Origin: Candidatus Bathyarchaeota archaeon A05DMB-4
GTDB lineage: Archaea; Thermoproteota; Bathyarchaeia; Bathyarchaeales; SOJC01
Assembly: GCA_019685575.1 (NCBI GenBank)
Contig: JABFQO010000007.1
Coordinates: 25,671 to 89,670 of the forward strand
Direction of reading: 5' to 3'
Length of the DNA stretch: 64,000 nucleotides
Each line of letters starts with the position of its first letter. Position 1 is the stretch's first letter. Positions 34,874 through 44,130 of the stretch are shown piece by piece. The position numbers and the translations under genes are program-made. The notes under the pieces were generated by a model. It made no database searches. It was given only the letters and a program-made list of their open reading frames with translations, and had not been told where the DNA came from.

Positions 34874-37086
34874 AGAAACGAGTCATTCTTGCAAGCATTA
34901 TTGTAGCATTGTTATTTTTCAGCGTTTTTCATTACGTAGCAATAGCTTGGGAGTTTGAAAGACCATCCTGTTTAGTTGATATCAATGAACGAGATGAAAC
35001 TTCTATAACAAACGGTAATGTAAGCGTAGGATTGGGTACACATATCGGCGAGTACGTAGATGATAGTTCGACGTATGGCTGTGATTATGCGTTATTGAAG
35101 TTGGTGGCTACGTCCAATACGAGGAGAAATGTGAACTACCAGTGGATGGGAGATACTTTTCTTTGGCACGACATCACTTATAATGTTAGTGACCATCCTT
35201 GGCAGGGAGGTTGGGTCTCAACTTTTGGAAATCCTTTCCAATTTTATGGCGGCTACAGGAGCAGTGAATATTATAGCGTTTGGGTGTCTCCGTACGGATT
35301 TGTAAGCGTCGATGGCGAATATTGGGGGAGCCCTCCATCCAGCATCCCAAGCGGAATAGATCCTAACGCGTTCATCGCGGTTTTTTGGCGCGATGACCTG
35401 TACATAGATGACCAGAGCTCTATTACGTATGGATACGTGAGTCATTTGTTCGGCGTGGATTGCTTATGCATCAGTTGGAACAATTTGTGGAGTCCCGGCG
35501 GTAACGGGTACCGCCATTCTTTTCAACTGTTGTTGGAAATAACCTCTGGATACGATAGATTCTATTTTTACGGTAGAATATGGCTTCAGTATCGATCGAT
35601 CGTGGTAAACAATGCCGTGCTTGTTGGGGTTGAAGATGAATCGGGAGAACTTGGCGTAACAATAGACTCGACTTATCTAAGCAGCGGCTCAGCGTTCAGA
35701 ATATTCCCACAAAGATGGGGCCGATTTATTAAGAATCTTAAAATCACAATAACCAAGCCAGAAGGAGATACAACCGCAAATATTGATATTTTTACGACTG
35801 GCCTAGGCGTTTCAAATTTCAGAGGATATAACATTGCAGGAAACTTGACCCCACCAGAACATGAAGATCTGTCCGGAAGATTTGCAACGGCTTTTCTTGG
35901 TACAGGGACATTACTTGCAACAGTTTTCTTCCCAGAAGTTGGTTGGGTGAAGGGTCTTTGCTTGTTGATTGACGGAGCGCTTTGCGCCTATGGCTGGACG
36001 GATGCTTTTTTCGCCGCTCAGAAGCAAGCACAAGCACTTCCCCCTCTTGACATAATTGATGGGCAAACGGTAAATCACATAAAAGTTGCAGCAGTAAATG
36101 AAGGTGTTATGGATGCCTCAGTATGTATTTTTGCATATTGGTTTTTCTACGATAATAACAATCAAGAGCATGAACTCTACGTGACAGCGACGGTTGAATA
36201 TGATGATGTGGATAGTCAATATGGGTATACCCCCTATCTTCGTACATTAACCACCGAGCCAATCCATCTAAAGTTCACACGAGATATCGGGAATGATTTT
36301 GCCAATGTAAAGACAGTAACTCCGGGCTTTTACAGAGGATGCCTTGGAAGAGAAACGATTCAAAGTCCCCGCGACGATGATGATTTCTACAAAATTAACG
36401 TGGTCTGGCCAAACACGCAAATAGACGTTTCCGTGACGTCGCCCATCGAAGCCAATTTCGACCTTTATCTATACGATGCGGGCCATAATCTTCGTGCAAT
36501 GAGTTGTAACCCTGAGGAAGGAGCCACTGAAACCATTCGGTACATAGGCTTTGGAGGGAACTGGTACGTAGATGTAAAACGTGCTGGCGGAAATGGCATC
36601 TACAACTTAACCATAGCCTTAAGCGTTCCTCCTCCACCGCCTCCGCCTCCCCCTGGCGGTGGATGCCCTACGTTGTTTGTTTGGAATGGCACAGTTTTTC
36701 TGGAGGAAGCAACGTTAAACATCCATTCCGAACCTAATGTTGACGTTAACTTCTTTTATCCGCTAAACAATGCCCCGGCGATTAAATACGGCGTCTACAC
36801 GCTGAAGCTTTCAGAAATTGGTGAAGGCTACAACTTCACCGAATCGTTCATTGACAACACCAAATTATTCATCATAGACGAGCATGGCTTCTGGTATCCC
36901 TGTCCACTCTTGATGGCAACGCATTCAAGATATGGAAACGTATGGTCAAAACTCGTCCTCAGCGACGACGTGAGAACAAACACGTTGAAAGGCGACGAAA
37001 TCCTCCTAAAATTCTTCAACTTCTGGCCTGTAAACCCCACCGCTTTCGTGTTCATCCTTGAGGGGCACAACCCGTTGAAACAATAG
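34870..37086 (+). CDS. Large secreted multidomain surface protein, pair member B
   Basis: 738 residues from GTG 34870. It has a signal segment (about 4-24), then a domain with VSPYGFVSVDGEYWGS, SSIPSGIDPNAFIAVFW and RDDLYIDDQSSITYG, the pattern seen in nidogen-like extracellular domains. There is an internal hydrophobic stretch (about 335-380). The segment shared with protein A comes next, then a PPC-like beta domain (DDDFYKINVVW to NWYVDVKRAGG), a run of nine prolines with glycines, and a C-terminal domain opening CPTLFVWNGTVFLEE. This looks like a large adhesin or S-layer-associated protein. The ligand is unknown. Confidence 0.7.
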   Translation: MKKRVILASIIVALLFFSVFHYVAIAWEFERPSCLVDINERDETSITNGNVSVGLGTHIGEYVDDSSTYGCDYALLKLVATSNTRRNVNYQWMGDTFLWHDITYNVSDHPWQGGWVSTFGNPFQFYGGYRSSEYYSVWVSPYGFVSVDGEYWGSPPSSIPSGIDPNAFIAVFWRDDLYIDDQSSITYGYVSHLFGVDCLCISWNNLWSPGGNGYRHSFQLLLEITSGYDRFYFYGRIWLQYRSIVVNNAVLVGVEDESGELGVTIDSTYLSSGSAFRIFPQRWGRFIKNLKITITKPEGDTTANIDIFTTGLGVSNFRGYNIAGNLTPPEHEDLSGRFATAFLGTGTLLATVFFPEVGWVKGLCLLIDGALCAYGWTDAFFAAQKQAQALPPLDIIDGQTVNHIKVAAVNEGVMDASVCIFAYWFFYDNNNQEHELYVTATVEYDDVDSQYGYTPYLRTLTTEPIHLKFTRDIGNDFANVKTVTPGFYRGCLGRETIQSPRDDDDFYKINVVWPNTQIDVSVTSPIEANFDLYLYDAGHNLRAMSCNPEEGATETIRYIGFGGNWYVDVKRAGGNGIYNLTIALSVPPPPPPPPPGGGCPTLFVWNGTVFLEEATLNIHSEPNVDVNFFYPLNNAPAIKYGVYTLKLSEIGEGYNFTESFIDNTKLFIIDEHGFWYPCPLLMATHSRYGNVWSKLVLSDDVRTNTLKGDEILLKFFNFWPVNPTAFVFILEGHNPLKQ

Positions 37087-37091
37087 TTTTT

Positions 37092-37169
37092 TGGTGGGGC
37101 TGCCCGGATTTGGACCGGGGTCTAGAGAGCCCAAGTCTCCAAGCCTAGACCAAGCTAGCCGACAGCCCC
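37092..37169 (-). tRNA. tRNA-Pro (TGG anticodon)
   Basis: The acceptor GGGGCTG pairs with CAGCCCC, the discriminator is A and the CCA is encoded (37092-37094). The anticodon stem GGAGA/TCTCT holds loop CTTGGGC (anticodon TGG), and the T-arm is CCCGGTCCAAATCCGGG. It has no intron, unlike the GGG isoacceptor 6 kb away. Confidence 0.95.
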
Positions 37170-37198
37170 ATACATAAACACAAAACTCCACAACATTC

Positions 37199-37208
37199 AA
37201 TATATACC
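37199..37208 (-). promoter_or_regulatory. TATA box for tRNA-Pro(TGG)
   Basis: On the - strand this reads GGTATATATT, about 30-35 bases before the mature 5' end of the tRNA, the expected place for archaeal box A. Confidence 0.6.
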
Positions 37209-37289
37209 TTATTACCTCCAACTCAATAATCCAACACACTACAGAACCCCGCGGCGCCTTCAAACTCCGAGAGAACCCGTGATTCTCTG

Positions 37290-37356
37290 TTCATATTTGC
37301 GGCATATTTGGAGCCTAATAGGATCATATATGGAAGAGGGCCTAGACCCGCGGCAC
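37290..37356 (+). repeat. Dispersed intergenic element, copy 3
   Basis: The full-length copy begins TTCATATTTGCGGCATATTT, contains the invariant core, and ends CCTAGACCCGCGGCAC. Its upstream flank GATTCTCTG is shared with copy 1. It ends 68 bases before the ATG of a small membrane protein (37425), in the same orientation. Confidence 0.93.
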
Positions 37357-37424
37357 ACCGCGCGAAAGAAAACCTTTTCAACACCTAACACTCAACCATA
37401 ATAGCAAAGGAGAAAAACAAACCC

Positions 37425-37610
37425 ATGAACACAGTAAGGCAATTTTGGCGCGCTTCATGGCTAGGCATATTACTCATCGGCCTCGGCATACTCCTCTACC
37501 TTGACAACACGCCCAACTACAAGGGAATATTCTTTCCAGGCCTCCTCATACTAATCGGCATACTCTTGCTCATCGGCGGCGTAATCCGTGCCAGCACGCA
37601 AACTGTCTAA
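37425..37610 (+). CDS. Small two-helix membrane protein
   Basis: 61 residues with hydrophobic segments at about 12-26 and 35-53 (ASWLGILLIGLGILLYL and FFPGLLILIGILLLIGG). AAAGGAG lies about 10 bases upstream of the ATG. No family is recognised with confidence. The next gene, also a membrane protein, starts 38 bases on, so they are probably co-transcribed under whatever the upstream element provides. Confidence 0.65.
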   Translation: MNTVRQFWRASWLGILLIGLGILLYLDNTPNYKGIFFPGLLILIGILLLIGGVIRASTQTV

Positions 37611-37648
37611 CACAAAAAACAGAAACAAACAAAAAGGAAGAAATATGC

Positions 37649-38455
37649 ATGAACGAAAAACAAAAACCAACCCGTGAACTAACCATAGGCGAAATCATCA
37701 CCCAAACCTTCAGCATATACTCACAAAAATTCACACAATACCTAATTCCATTCCTCGCCGCAGGCATCATAACAGGCCTCATAACGATGGCGATTTATTA
37801 CACAATCAAAATCCCCACACCTCCACTATCACCTCCACAAAACCCAACCCCAGAAGAAATTGCTAATTGGCTATCACAATTCTCAAGCTACCTTGCAGCC
37901 GTCCTTGCAAGCGCCCTCTTAGCAGGCATAATAGGGTGGATAATAAACCAAATAACCCAAGGAATTGGCGTAAAATTCACCGCTGACACATTAGAGAAAG
38001 GCAAAGCAGACCTCAGAACAAGCTTCAATTTCACCATATCAAAACTGCTATCACTGCTAGCCGTCAGCATAATCACAGGCATTCTCATAATCCTCGGCGT
38101 CATTGCATTCATCATCCCGGGAATAATCTTGGCAATCATCTTCTCTCTCGTAGTTCCAACGATAATAATCGAAAACACTGGAACCCTCGAAAGCCTCTCA
38201 AGAAGCAGGTTACTCGTTAGCCACAGATGGCTCAAAACCTTCGCGCTGCTTCTTATACTCTATTTGATAATTGGCATAGCAAACATTTTGATCGGCGCGA
38301 TCGTTTTTCCTTTTAGAGAAGCTGCACCACTAGCAAGCGGCATTCTTGCTGCATTTATACAACCTATACTTCCGATCGGATTAACACTGTATTACTATTC
38401 AATGATTGCAAGAGCAACACCACAAGAAACACCGCAAACAACACAAACACCATAA
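37649..38455 (+). CDS. Multi-pass membrane protein
   Basis: 268 residues with about six hydrophobic segments. The opening ELTIGEIITQTFSIYSQKFTQ resembles the start of membrane proteins annotated as DUF975-like or as glycerophosphodiester phosphodiesterase membrane domains. It also has a central helix pair (LSLLAVSIITGILIILGVIA) and a SRSRLLVSHRW loop typical of those families. The function is unknown. Confidence 0.7.
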   Translation: MNEKQKPTRELTIGEIITQTFSIYSQKFTQYLIPFLAAGIITGLITMAIYYTIKIPTPPLSPPQNPTPEEIANWLSQFSSYLAAVLASALLAGIIGWIINQITQGIGVKFTADTLEKGKADLRTSFNFTISKLLSLLAVSIITGILIILGVIAFIIPGIILAIIFSLVVPTIIIENTGTLESLSRSRLLVSHRWLKTFALLLILYLIIGIANILIGAIVFPFREAAPLASGILAAFIQPILPIGLTLYYYSMIARATPQETPQTTQTP

Positions 38456-38525
38456 AAAACCCAAACAAACACACAAAACCGCAAAACTATTAAATTCCAA
38501 AAACAAAATACAAGCCGAACTGCAA

Positions 38526-38798
38526 ATGGAATACAAAGGACTCACAGAACTAAATAAAGACATTCCACAGAGAGGGAAATACACAAAAATTAGCCTTCAA
38601 GCCATAAATGACTTCATGAGCGAGAATGTAAAAACTGCAAAATTAGACATCAACTACACAAGCGAACAAGAACTAAAAGCATTATATAACGCACTAAAAT
38701 CTTTAATCCGAAGAAAAAACCTACCCATAAAAGCCTCAATATACAAAGACAAAACAACAAACAAAAAAGAAATCTATCTAATACAACAAAACCTCTAA
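38526..38798 (+). CDS. Hypothetical small protein
   Basis: 90 residues from ATG 38526; a longer frame exists upstream, but its first 40 residues are low-complexity Lys/His/Gln and partly overlap the preceding gene. The predicted pattern is beta-alpha-beta with KYTKISLQAINDFMSENV and a closing KASIYKDKTTNKKEIYLIQ hairpin. I recognise no family. It is convergent with the wHTH gene, with a 4-base overlap. Confidence 0.5.
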   Translation: MEYKGLTELNKDIPQRGKYTKISLQAINDFMSENVKTAKLDINYTSEQELKALYNALKSLIRRKNLPIKASIYKDKTTNKKEIYLIQQNL

Positions 38799-39067
38799 CT
38801 CTCAATCAAACGCCGCTGCCCAAGACCCGTTAGACCCCAAAAATACGGAGGCTTACCAGATTTTCGCATCACAATCTTCTCTTCCTCTAACAATTTCAAA
38901 TGATAAAGCACCACAGCATAACCAAGCCCGGTAACTTCGCCGATGTTCTTAATCGTAAGCGCGTTTCTTTCAATTGTCTGCAGAATCTTTGAACGCGCAA
39001 CCAGTCCCAACCGAACATTTCTCTTCCGCGCTAAATACGCATTAGGGTTATAAGAACCTCTAAACAT
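38795..39067 (-). CDS. ArsR-like winged-helix transcriptional regulator
   Basis: 90 residues, one winged helix: RSKILQTIERNALTIKNIGE, then the recognition helix GLGYAVVLYHLKLLEEE and the wing GKPPYFWGLTGLG. It lies 46 bases downstream of the PolD large-subunit gene on the same strand and is probably in its transcript. The target is unknown. Confidence 0.82.
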   Translation of the reverse strand: MFRGSYNPNAYLARKRNVRLGLVARSKILQTIERNALTIKNIGEVTGLGYAVVLYHLKLLEEEKIVMRKSGKPPYFWGLTGLGQRRLIES

Positions 39068-39113
39068 GCACGATCAAAGTATTTTTGCTCCTTTCTCGTA
39101 AAAAAGCTTTCAC

Positions 39114-42100
39114 CTAAGCAAAATCAGTAAGGCATATTTGCCTCGGCTTCTTACCCTCAAACAAACTGTCGATCTCGTCCTTCACCAAATCAAGCCTTTG
39201 CGCATAATACTGAGGTAACCTGTAGTTTTTAATCAGATGGTGCGCCGCCTCAAGATACTTTTCAATACCACCTCGATAAACTGTTAACGACAAATTCCCA
39301 TTACATTCTGGACACTTTGCTTTCAAAGGCAACCGCCTAAAACGCTTATTGCATGATTTACATCTAAAGCCTTGAGTGGAAAAAGCACGAAGATTACCCG
39401 CAATGTCCCGCATAAAGTGAGTTGTCAAAACTTTCCGAGCCACAACCCTAGCATCCACGGCAGCGATCTTTTCCGCCAACCCCAACTGACTGTTCAACTT
39501 GTCGAGCATCTTACCAAGCTTCTTATACATACTTTCAGAATTACCCATGTTGATGTCTGAAACAGAAATAGTATAATTAAACCCTTCAAACTGTGCTTCA
39601 CTGGCTAACCTGTGCCCGATCAAATCAACCATGTCCACAACAGAACGCGCACTAACCTTCTGCAATGTCTTCTCGTAAAACTCCAAAGGATAAAAAGCCG
39701 CAACATCCACGTCATGCGCTTGGCGTTGAACCTCCGCCGGATTCACAAAAGGCATCACAAAAAAAGGCGCATCCATAATGCCGCCGATCTGCGCCGGCAA
39801 AAAAACTCTCGAAAAATTCAACAAAACATCGAGCGCCAACATCAACGCATCCTCGTCACCATCACAATCACGCCGCTTTGCAGAATGCCACACTGGATGC
39901 GCATAACACACGTTATGTGTAGTAAAACCCACAATCCTTCCAATGATGCCTACAGACGTGTGCGGGGCTAACCCTATAACAAGATGCCCTATTAAATCCT
40001 CAACACGCCTAACATTATAGTAGCGGGAAACACCATAACCTTTCTCCAAAAGATCATCCACAAAATTAGCCACCCGCACAAAGTATTCTCCACATTTTCG
40101 AGGGATGATCACGTCTTGTATTCTCAATTCGCAAACTTGCCCAGGGTCTGTTAAAGGGTTGCCAACGTAATCAGTTGTATAGCCCATGTGTCTCAATTGC
40201 TCCAGCGAAACCCCAACCTCGCAAGGTTTAAAATGCGTCAAAGGCGCGTTAGTAGCGTCAAACCTAACCGTGCCATCCTTGAAAACCGAAAGGTCATACC
40301 GTGCACGCAGTATTCCCTTCTCTAAAATTTCTGGCGTTTTTGTCTCGTTCGTTAATCCTTTCACGCCCTTCACTTTTTCCGGAAACGAAACTTCGAGCCT
40401 CTTACAAGCGGAATCAAAAAACTCGCGTAAATTCAGATTTTGCCGAACGTACCCTTTTGTAGGCGTCCTACAATTCGGGCATACGGTTTCTTTATGAAAC
40501 GTTCTTCCGCACATGGGACAGAAATATTCAGATATCGTATCAGCATTACACACGGGGCATTTAATCTTAAAAGTCTCGCCACCGCACGAAGTGCATCTTC
40601 GCCTTGTAACCTCAACAGTTACTGTTTCTTTTTTTGTCGCTTCAATTAAATCTCTTTGCGCGCCTCCTGCCAAACCTACGGGAAACAACGCGTGAACCAA
40701 GGGCTTCATTATACGTTCCTTTGCCTTCTCTGGACGCCCCATTCTTGCACCGATATAAGTAGGCGCTTTTTCTCGTATGACAAACCCCGCGAATTCCTTA
40801 AGATTCTCAAGCACCGATTTTTCATACGACACTTTTGCTGTTGGCTTTCCAAGTCCTACACAACACGCAAATATTTGTGCATCTTCGCCTACAATCTTAA
40901 TATTATCTTCATCAACAGTGTGCGGGATGCAAATTTTCTCGAGCAATCTTTTTGTCACGTTGTCAAATTTCCCAATTATTTCCAAGATCAAATTGTTATT
41001 CCAGATGCACTGAGCATTCAGCAACCAATGACGCAACAAAGAAAGCTTCTCGACATCGATGTTCGACCAAAAATAAGTGAATCGGGGGTGCAAAGGGATG
41101 TTTAACACCGTGGACAATCGTATCGCTTCTTCTACTGTTGGTTTATTCTGCAGGGGCTTTTCTAAAAAGCCAACAAGGGATTCTTTCGACATGCCCACCG
41201 CAATCGCCGCGTCTTCCACACTGTTGTTAAATCTTTCTTTAACGGCAAGCCAAAGCTCTTGACACCACCATTCCTCAGTATAACCTGAAGGCATTAGAGG
41301 CTTGTTGTTGTAAAGAAAATCTCCATAACTAACAAGCATATCCCCCAAAAAAAGAACCTTCGCAATCTTGTCTCTTATCCTCTCAAAATCGTGCAACGCA
41401 ACACGGGTCACCGTACCATCTTCAAGACGAACTATCGGCGGTTCAATCGAGTCGACGGGAAGAACGACGCCGCCTTTACCAGGCAACTCTATACGCAGTT
41501 GTGTTCCCGCCGCAATAAACTGATCAAGCACAAGCATAGTAGCCGGATGCACTCCAACGGCAGCAAGGCCAGTGTTTCTTGCTCGACCATAACGTAGCCG
41601 AAAACCTCCAGCACGTGAAGGAAATGAGAAGATGGGTCTTCCAGCGATGACGTCATCCATAAAGCCGCTGACTTTTCTTTCTTCCTTGTTTTTCTTACCC
41701 GCACCCACAGTGCCAATCGTTTTTAGCCAGTCCCAACCCTCTAACCCTAACTTGTCTATAATAGTTGAAACTTTAGCCGCACGCCCAACGACGCCATCGT
41801 TCACCACCCTAAGAGCGCCGCCTCGAACACGATTGGTTTCGATACGGGGAAGGTTGCGAAAAGAAGAAACCTCTATTTGATCTGTTTCGGTGCCTGTGAC
41901 CTCGATTGGAAGTGACTCGAGAGCCAAATGCAACTGTGCGTCTGAAACATGATACTGAAATCGTAGCACAGAACGCTCATAAAGTCGAACTTCTTCAATA
42001 AAACGGCTAATTTCTTCCTCGGTAGGCTTGTAACGATCCAACCGTAAAAGCCGTCTCACAAAATCTCCAACCACAAGAGACAACGCCTGATCAGTACCGC

Positions 42101-42536
42101 CGGCTGAACGAATCGGACCTGCAAAATAAATAGCAAGATAATTAGTGTGATCAAAGTTTTGTTTTACAGCAACCTTAGCAACGCCTTGCAAAGGCGCAGC
42201 AGTAATTCCTTCAGTAAGAATCGCCAAAGCAGTACGAACCGCTTGATCCGCCGCTCTTTGAGATTCCATGTGCTCATATTTGCCATAGACTATTTCCTCG
42301 GCTATTTTGAACGCCAATTCTTCACGGGGCAATTTTTGACTTAACTCACGTATGCTCCGCGCCACTCCAGGCGGCCCGACCAAGCCTTCCACGAGCGCTG
42401 CTAAATCTTTTGCGATTTCAGTTTCCGGCTTGAGACAGGGATCTAGCCCTTTTTCTCTAGCTTTTTCTGCAATTTGGTAGATCGTTGAGAGTTGGTTTTC
42501 GATAGATTTTATGTATTGGGTGTATCCAGCGGTCAT
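39114..42536 (-). CDS. polC: DNA polymerase D large (catalytic) subunit DP2
   Basis: 1140 residues from the ATG at 42536 (GTG 42566 is possible). DP2 carries the polymerase active site of the archaeal replicative PolD. It has the catalytic DCDGDEDALML, two zinc-binding clusters (CPVCNADTISEYFCPMC and C-terminal CKSCNKRFRRLPLKAKCPEC) and the N-terminal dimerisation region. No intein is inserted, unlike many archaeal DP2 genes. The small subunit is 11 kb away beside the origin rather than adjacent. Confidence 0.97.
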   Translation of the reverse strand: MTAGYTQYIKSIENQLSTIYQIAEKAREKGLDPCLKPETEIAKDLAALVEGLVGPPGVARSIRELSQKLPREELAFKIAEEIVYGKYEHMESQRAADQAVRTALAILTEGITAAPLQGVAKVAVKQNFDHTNYLAIYFAGPIRSAGGTDQALSLVVGDFVRRLLRLDRYKPTEEEISRFIEEVRLYERSVLRFQYHVSDAQLHLALESLPIEVTGTETDQIEVSSFRNLPRIETNRVRGGALRVVNDGVVGRAAKVSTIIDKLGLEGWDWLKTIGTVGAGKKNKEERKVSGFMDDVIAGRPIFSFPSRAGGFRLRYGRARNTGLAAVGVHPATMLVLDQFIAAGTQLRIELPGKGGVVLPVDSIEPPIVRLEDGTVTRVALHDFERIRDKIAKVLFLGDMLVSYGDFLYNNKPLMPSGYTEEWWCQELWLAVKERFNNSVEDAAIAVGMSKESLVGFLEKPLQNKPTVEEAIRLSTVLNIPLHPRFTYFWSNIDVEKLSLLRHWLLNAQCIWNNNLILEIIGKFDNVTKRLLEKICIPHTVDEDNIKIVGEDAQIFACCVGLGKPTAKVSYEKSVLENLKEFAGFVIREKAPTYIGARMGRPEKAKERIMKPLVHALFPVGLAGGAQRDLIEATKKETVTVEVTRRRCTSCGGETFKIKCPVCNADTISEYFCPMCGRTFHKETVCPNCRTPTKGYVRQNLNLREFFDSACKRLEVSFPEKVKGVKGLTNETKTPEILEKGILRARYDLSVFKDGTVRFDATNAPLTHFKPCEVGVSLEQLRHMGYTTDYVGNPLTDPGQVCELRIQDVIIPRKCGEYFVRVANFVDDLLEKGYGVSRYYNVRRVEDLIGHLVIGLAPHTSVGIIGRIVGFTTHNVCYAHPVWHSAKRRDCDGDEDALMLALDVLLNFSRVFLPAQIGGIMDAPFFVMPFVNPAEVQRQAHDVDVAAFYPLEFYEKTLQKVSARSVVDMVDLIGHRLASEAQFEGFNYTISVSDINMGNSESMYKKLGKMLDKLNSQLGLAEKIAAVDARVVARKVLTTHFMRDIAGNLRAFSTQGFRCKSCNKRFRRLPLKAKCPECNGNLSLTVYRGGIEKYLEAAHHLIKNYRLPQYYAQRLDLVKDEIDSLFEGKKPRQICLTDFA

Positions 42537-42628
42537 TTCGTTTGTAGACAAAATGAAAATCGCCACAGATACATCTACACGCTTGGTATTTTGGTTTTTC
42601 TTACACGAAAAATTAAAAGTATGGGGAG

Positions 42629-42940
42629 TTAGCGTTGATGAATTCTACATAAAACTATAGTAGACCACTTGACTCTCGATTGCCCAGTTGTTTTGTTAAA
42701 AGCGTCTTTTGCGAGGGTTTCACGTTTCTCAACACAGCCTTTGCATTGTACGTGCCTCAGATCTGAAGGCCCATCACATTGTCCACAGTTTAGAAGTAAG
42801 GCCTCTCCCAAGCCGCGAATTGTCAACCAAGCGTATTCGTGTTCATCGTATAACGGGTTAAAATCTGGCCAAATCTCGTAAAGATCGTTCTTGCCCAGTG
42901 CCTTCTTCAGAGCGTCAAAGTAATGTTCAAAACTTGTCAT
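42629..42940 (-). CDS. Small cysteine-containing protein, unknown function
   Basis: 103 residues with one likely zinc site, LNCGQCDGPSDLRHVQCKGC (CxxC-x13-CxxC). The N-terminus is helical. Its ATG abuts the stop of the GGGP synthase gene, so it is in the elf1-GGGPS transcript and upstream of DP2. No family is recognised. Confidence 0.6.
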   Translation of the reverse strand: MTSFEHYFDALKKALGKNDLYEIWPDFNPLYDEHEYAWLTIRGLGEALLLNCGQCDGPSDLRHVQCKGCVEKRETLAKDAFNKTTGQSRVKWSTIVLCRIHQR

Positions 42941-43705
42941 TCAAGCCACCGTGGTTTTTTGGTGTTTTTTCACGTTTTCAATCAATTCTTGAATTTTGTT
43001 AGTTGAATTATTCTGTTCGATCACCGTGCCTGTAACAACGAGTTCTGCACCAGCATCCACAACTTTCTTTACTTGCTCACCCGTTCGAATGCCGCCACCT
43101 ACGATTAATGGGATGCTCAATTGACTTTTTACCATGCGAATCATTTCTGGTGGAACTGGCTTACTTGCGCCAGACCCGCCTTCTAGATAAATGAATCGCA
43201 TTCCCAAATATTGTGCTGCAAGCGCGTGCGCTACGGCGAGTTCCGGTTTATCGTAGGGAATTGTTGCTGCTCTGCCCACGATGCCTGCCGCTCCACCTTC
43301 ACCCACAATTATATATCCAAGCGGGATTGCTTCAAGACGGTATTTTTTGACTATTGGAGCGCCGAGAATTTGTGCGCCAATTAAGAAGTATGGGTCCAAA
43401 CTGTTGATTAAGCTCAAAAACCAGATAGCATCGGCGTATTTGCTGATGCCAGTAACGTTGTTTGGGAATAATATAACGGGAAGTTTTGTGGTTTTTTTGA
43501 TGGCTTTTATTACTTTGTCAAGATGCGTTGTTGACATCGAGGTAGAGCCGCCAATCATGATAGCGGTTGTGTCGAATTTTTCTACAGTCAAAGCGGTTTG
43601 CGTGGCAGAGGCAGTTGTTACTTTTTCGGGGTCAATAAGGGTCAAATGTACTGCGCCGTCTCGGCGAATTCGGTCTAAAAGATATTTTTCAACCTTGCCG
43701 ATCAT
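42941..43705 (-). CDS. Geranylgeranylglyceryl phosphate synthase
   Basis: 254 residues, a TIM barrel that makes the first ether bond of archaeal membrane lipids from sn-glycerol-1-phosphate and GGPP. It has HLTLIDPEKV, IMIGGSTSMS, FIYLEGGSGASKPVP and the phosphate-binding IVGGGIRTGEQV with VVTGTVIEQ. This is a direct archaeal marker. It lies 14 bases after elf1. Confidence 0.96.
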   Translation of the reverse strand: MIGKVEKYLLDRIRRDGAVHLTLIDPEKVTTASATQTALTVEKFDTTAIMIGGSTSMSTTHLDKVIKAIKKTTKLPVILFPNNVTGISKYADAIWFLSLINSLDPYFLIGAQILGAPIVKKYRLEAIPLGYIIVGEGGAAGIVGRAATIPYDKPELAVAHALAAQYLGMRFIYLEGGSGASKPVPPEMIRMVKSQLSIPLIVGGGIRTGEQVKKVVDAGAELVVTGTVIEQNNSTNKIQELIENVKKHQKTTVA

Positions 43706-43719
43706 GCCGCTTCTCCCTA

Positions 43720-44004
43720 TTATTGCGTTGATGGGGGTTGCGAGGAAGATGGATAAGATTGTGAGGGGGACCGTCGAGCGCCATAGTACTTGTCAATAAA
43801 TTTGCAATACACGTCTATGTCTTTAAATGCCGGGTTAACTGGAACTTCGTCTGTTAACCCGCAATTTCCACATTTTATACCGCCTATTTGTGTCTCAGGG
43901 GCGATGGTAATGCGAATTGCTTCTTTACCACATTTTGGGCAAAGAAAGATTTTTGGCAATCTTTTTTTTGGAACGTGAACTACTTTTCGTCTTCTTCTAC
44001 CCAT
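43720..44004 (-). CDS. elf1: Elf1-like transcription elongation factor
   Basis: 94 residues: a basic N-terminus (MGRRRRKVVHVPKKR), a zinc ribbon with C22/C25 and C45/C48 (LCPKCGKEAI, IKCGNCGL), and the DIDVYCKFIDKYYG helix that matches eukaryotic Elf1 (VDVYSDWIDAC). A Ser/Pro-rich tail follows. Archaeal Elf1 homologues are known in part of the TACK lineages. It is first in the elf1-GGGPS run. Confidence 0.88.
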   Translation of the reverse strand: MGRRRRKVVHVPKKRLPKIFLCPKCGKEAIRITIAPETQIGGIKCGNCGLTDEVPVNPAFKDIDVYCKFIDKYYGARRSPSQSYPSSSQPPSTQ

Positions 44005-44130
44005 GCGTAAGCCTCAAATCAATATCATGACTATACATCTTGACTTAAAAATCTGTCCCAAAGCATCATTGAAAAACTCGCAAAACAAAAGAAGTAGTCA
44101 CGCAAATAGGTTATAAGGAGTGCCAAAAAG

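Noticed and set aside
39612..39971. A 119-codon + strand frame within PolD large subunit
   Set aside because: Antisense shadow of a conserved catalytic region.
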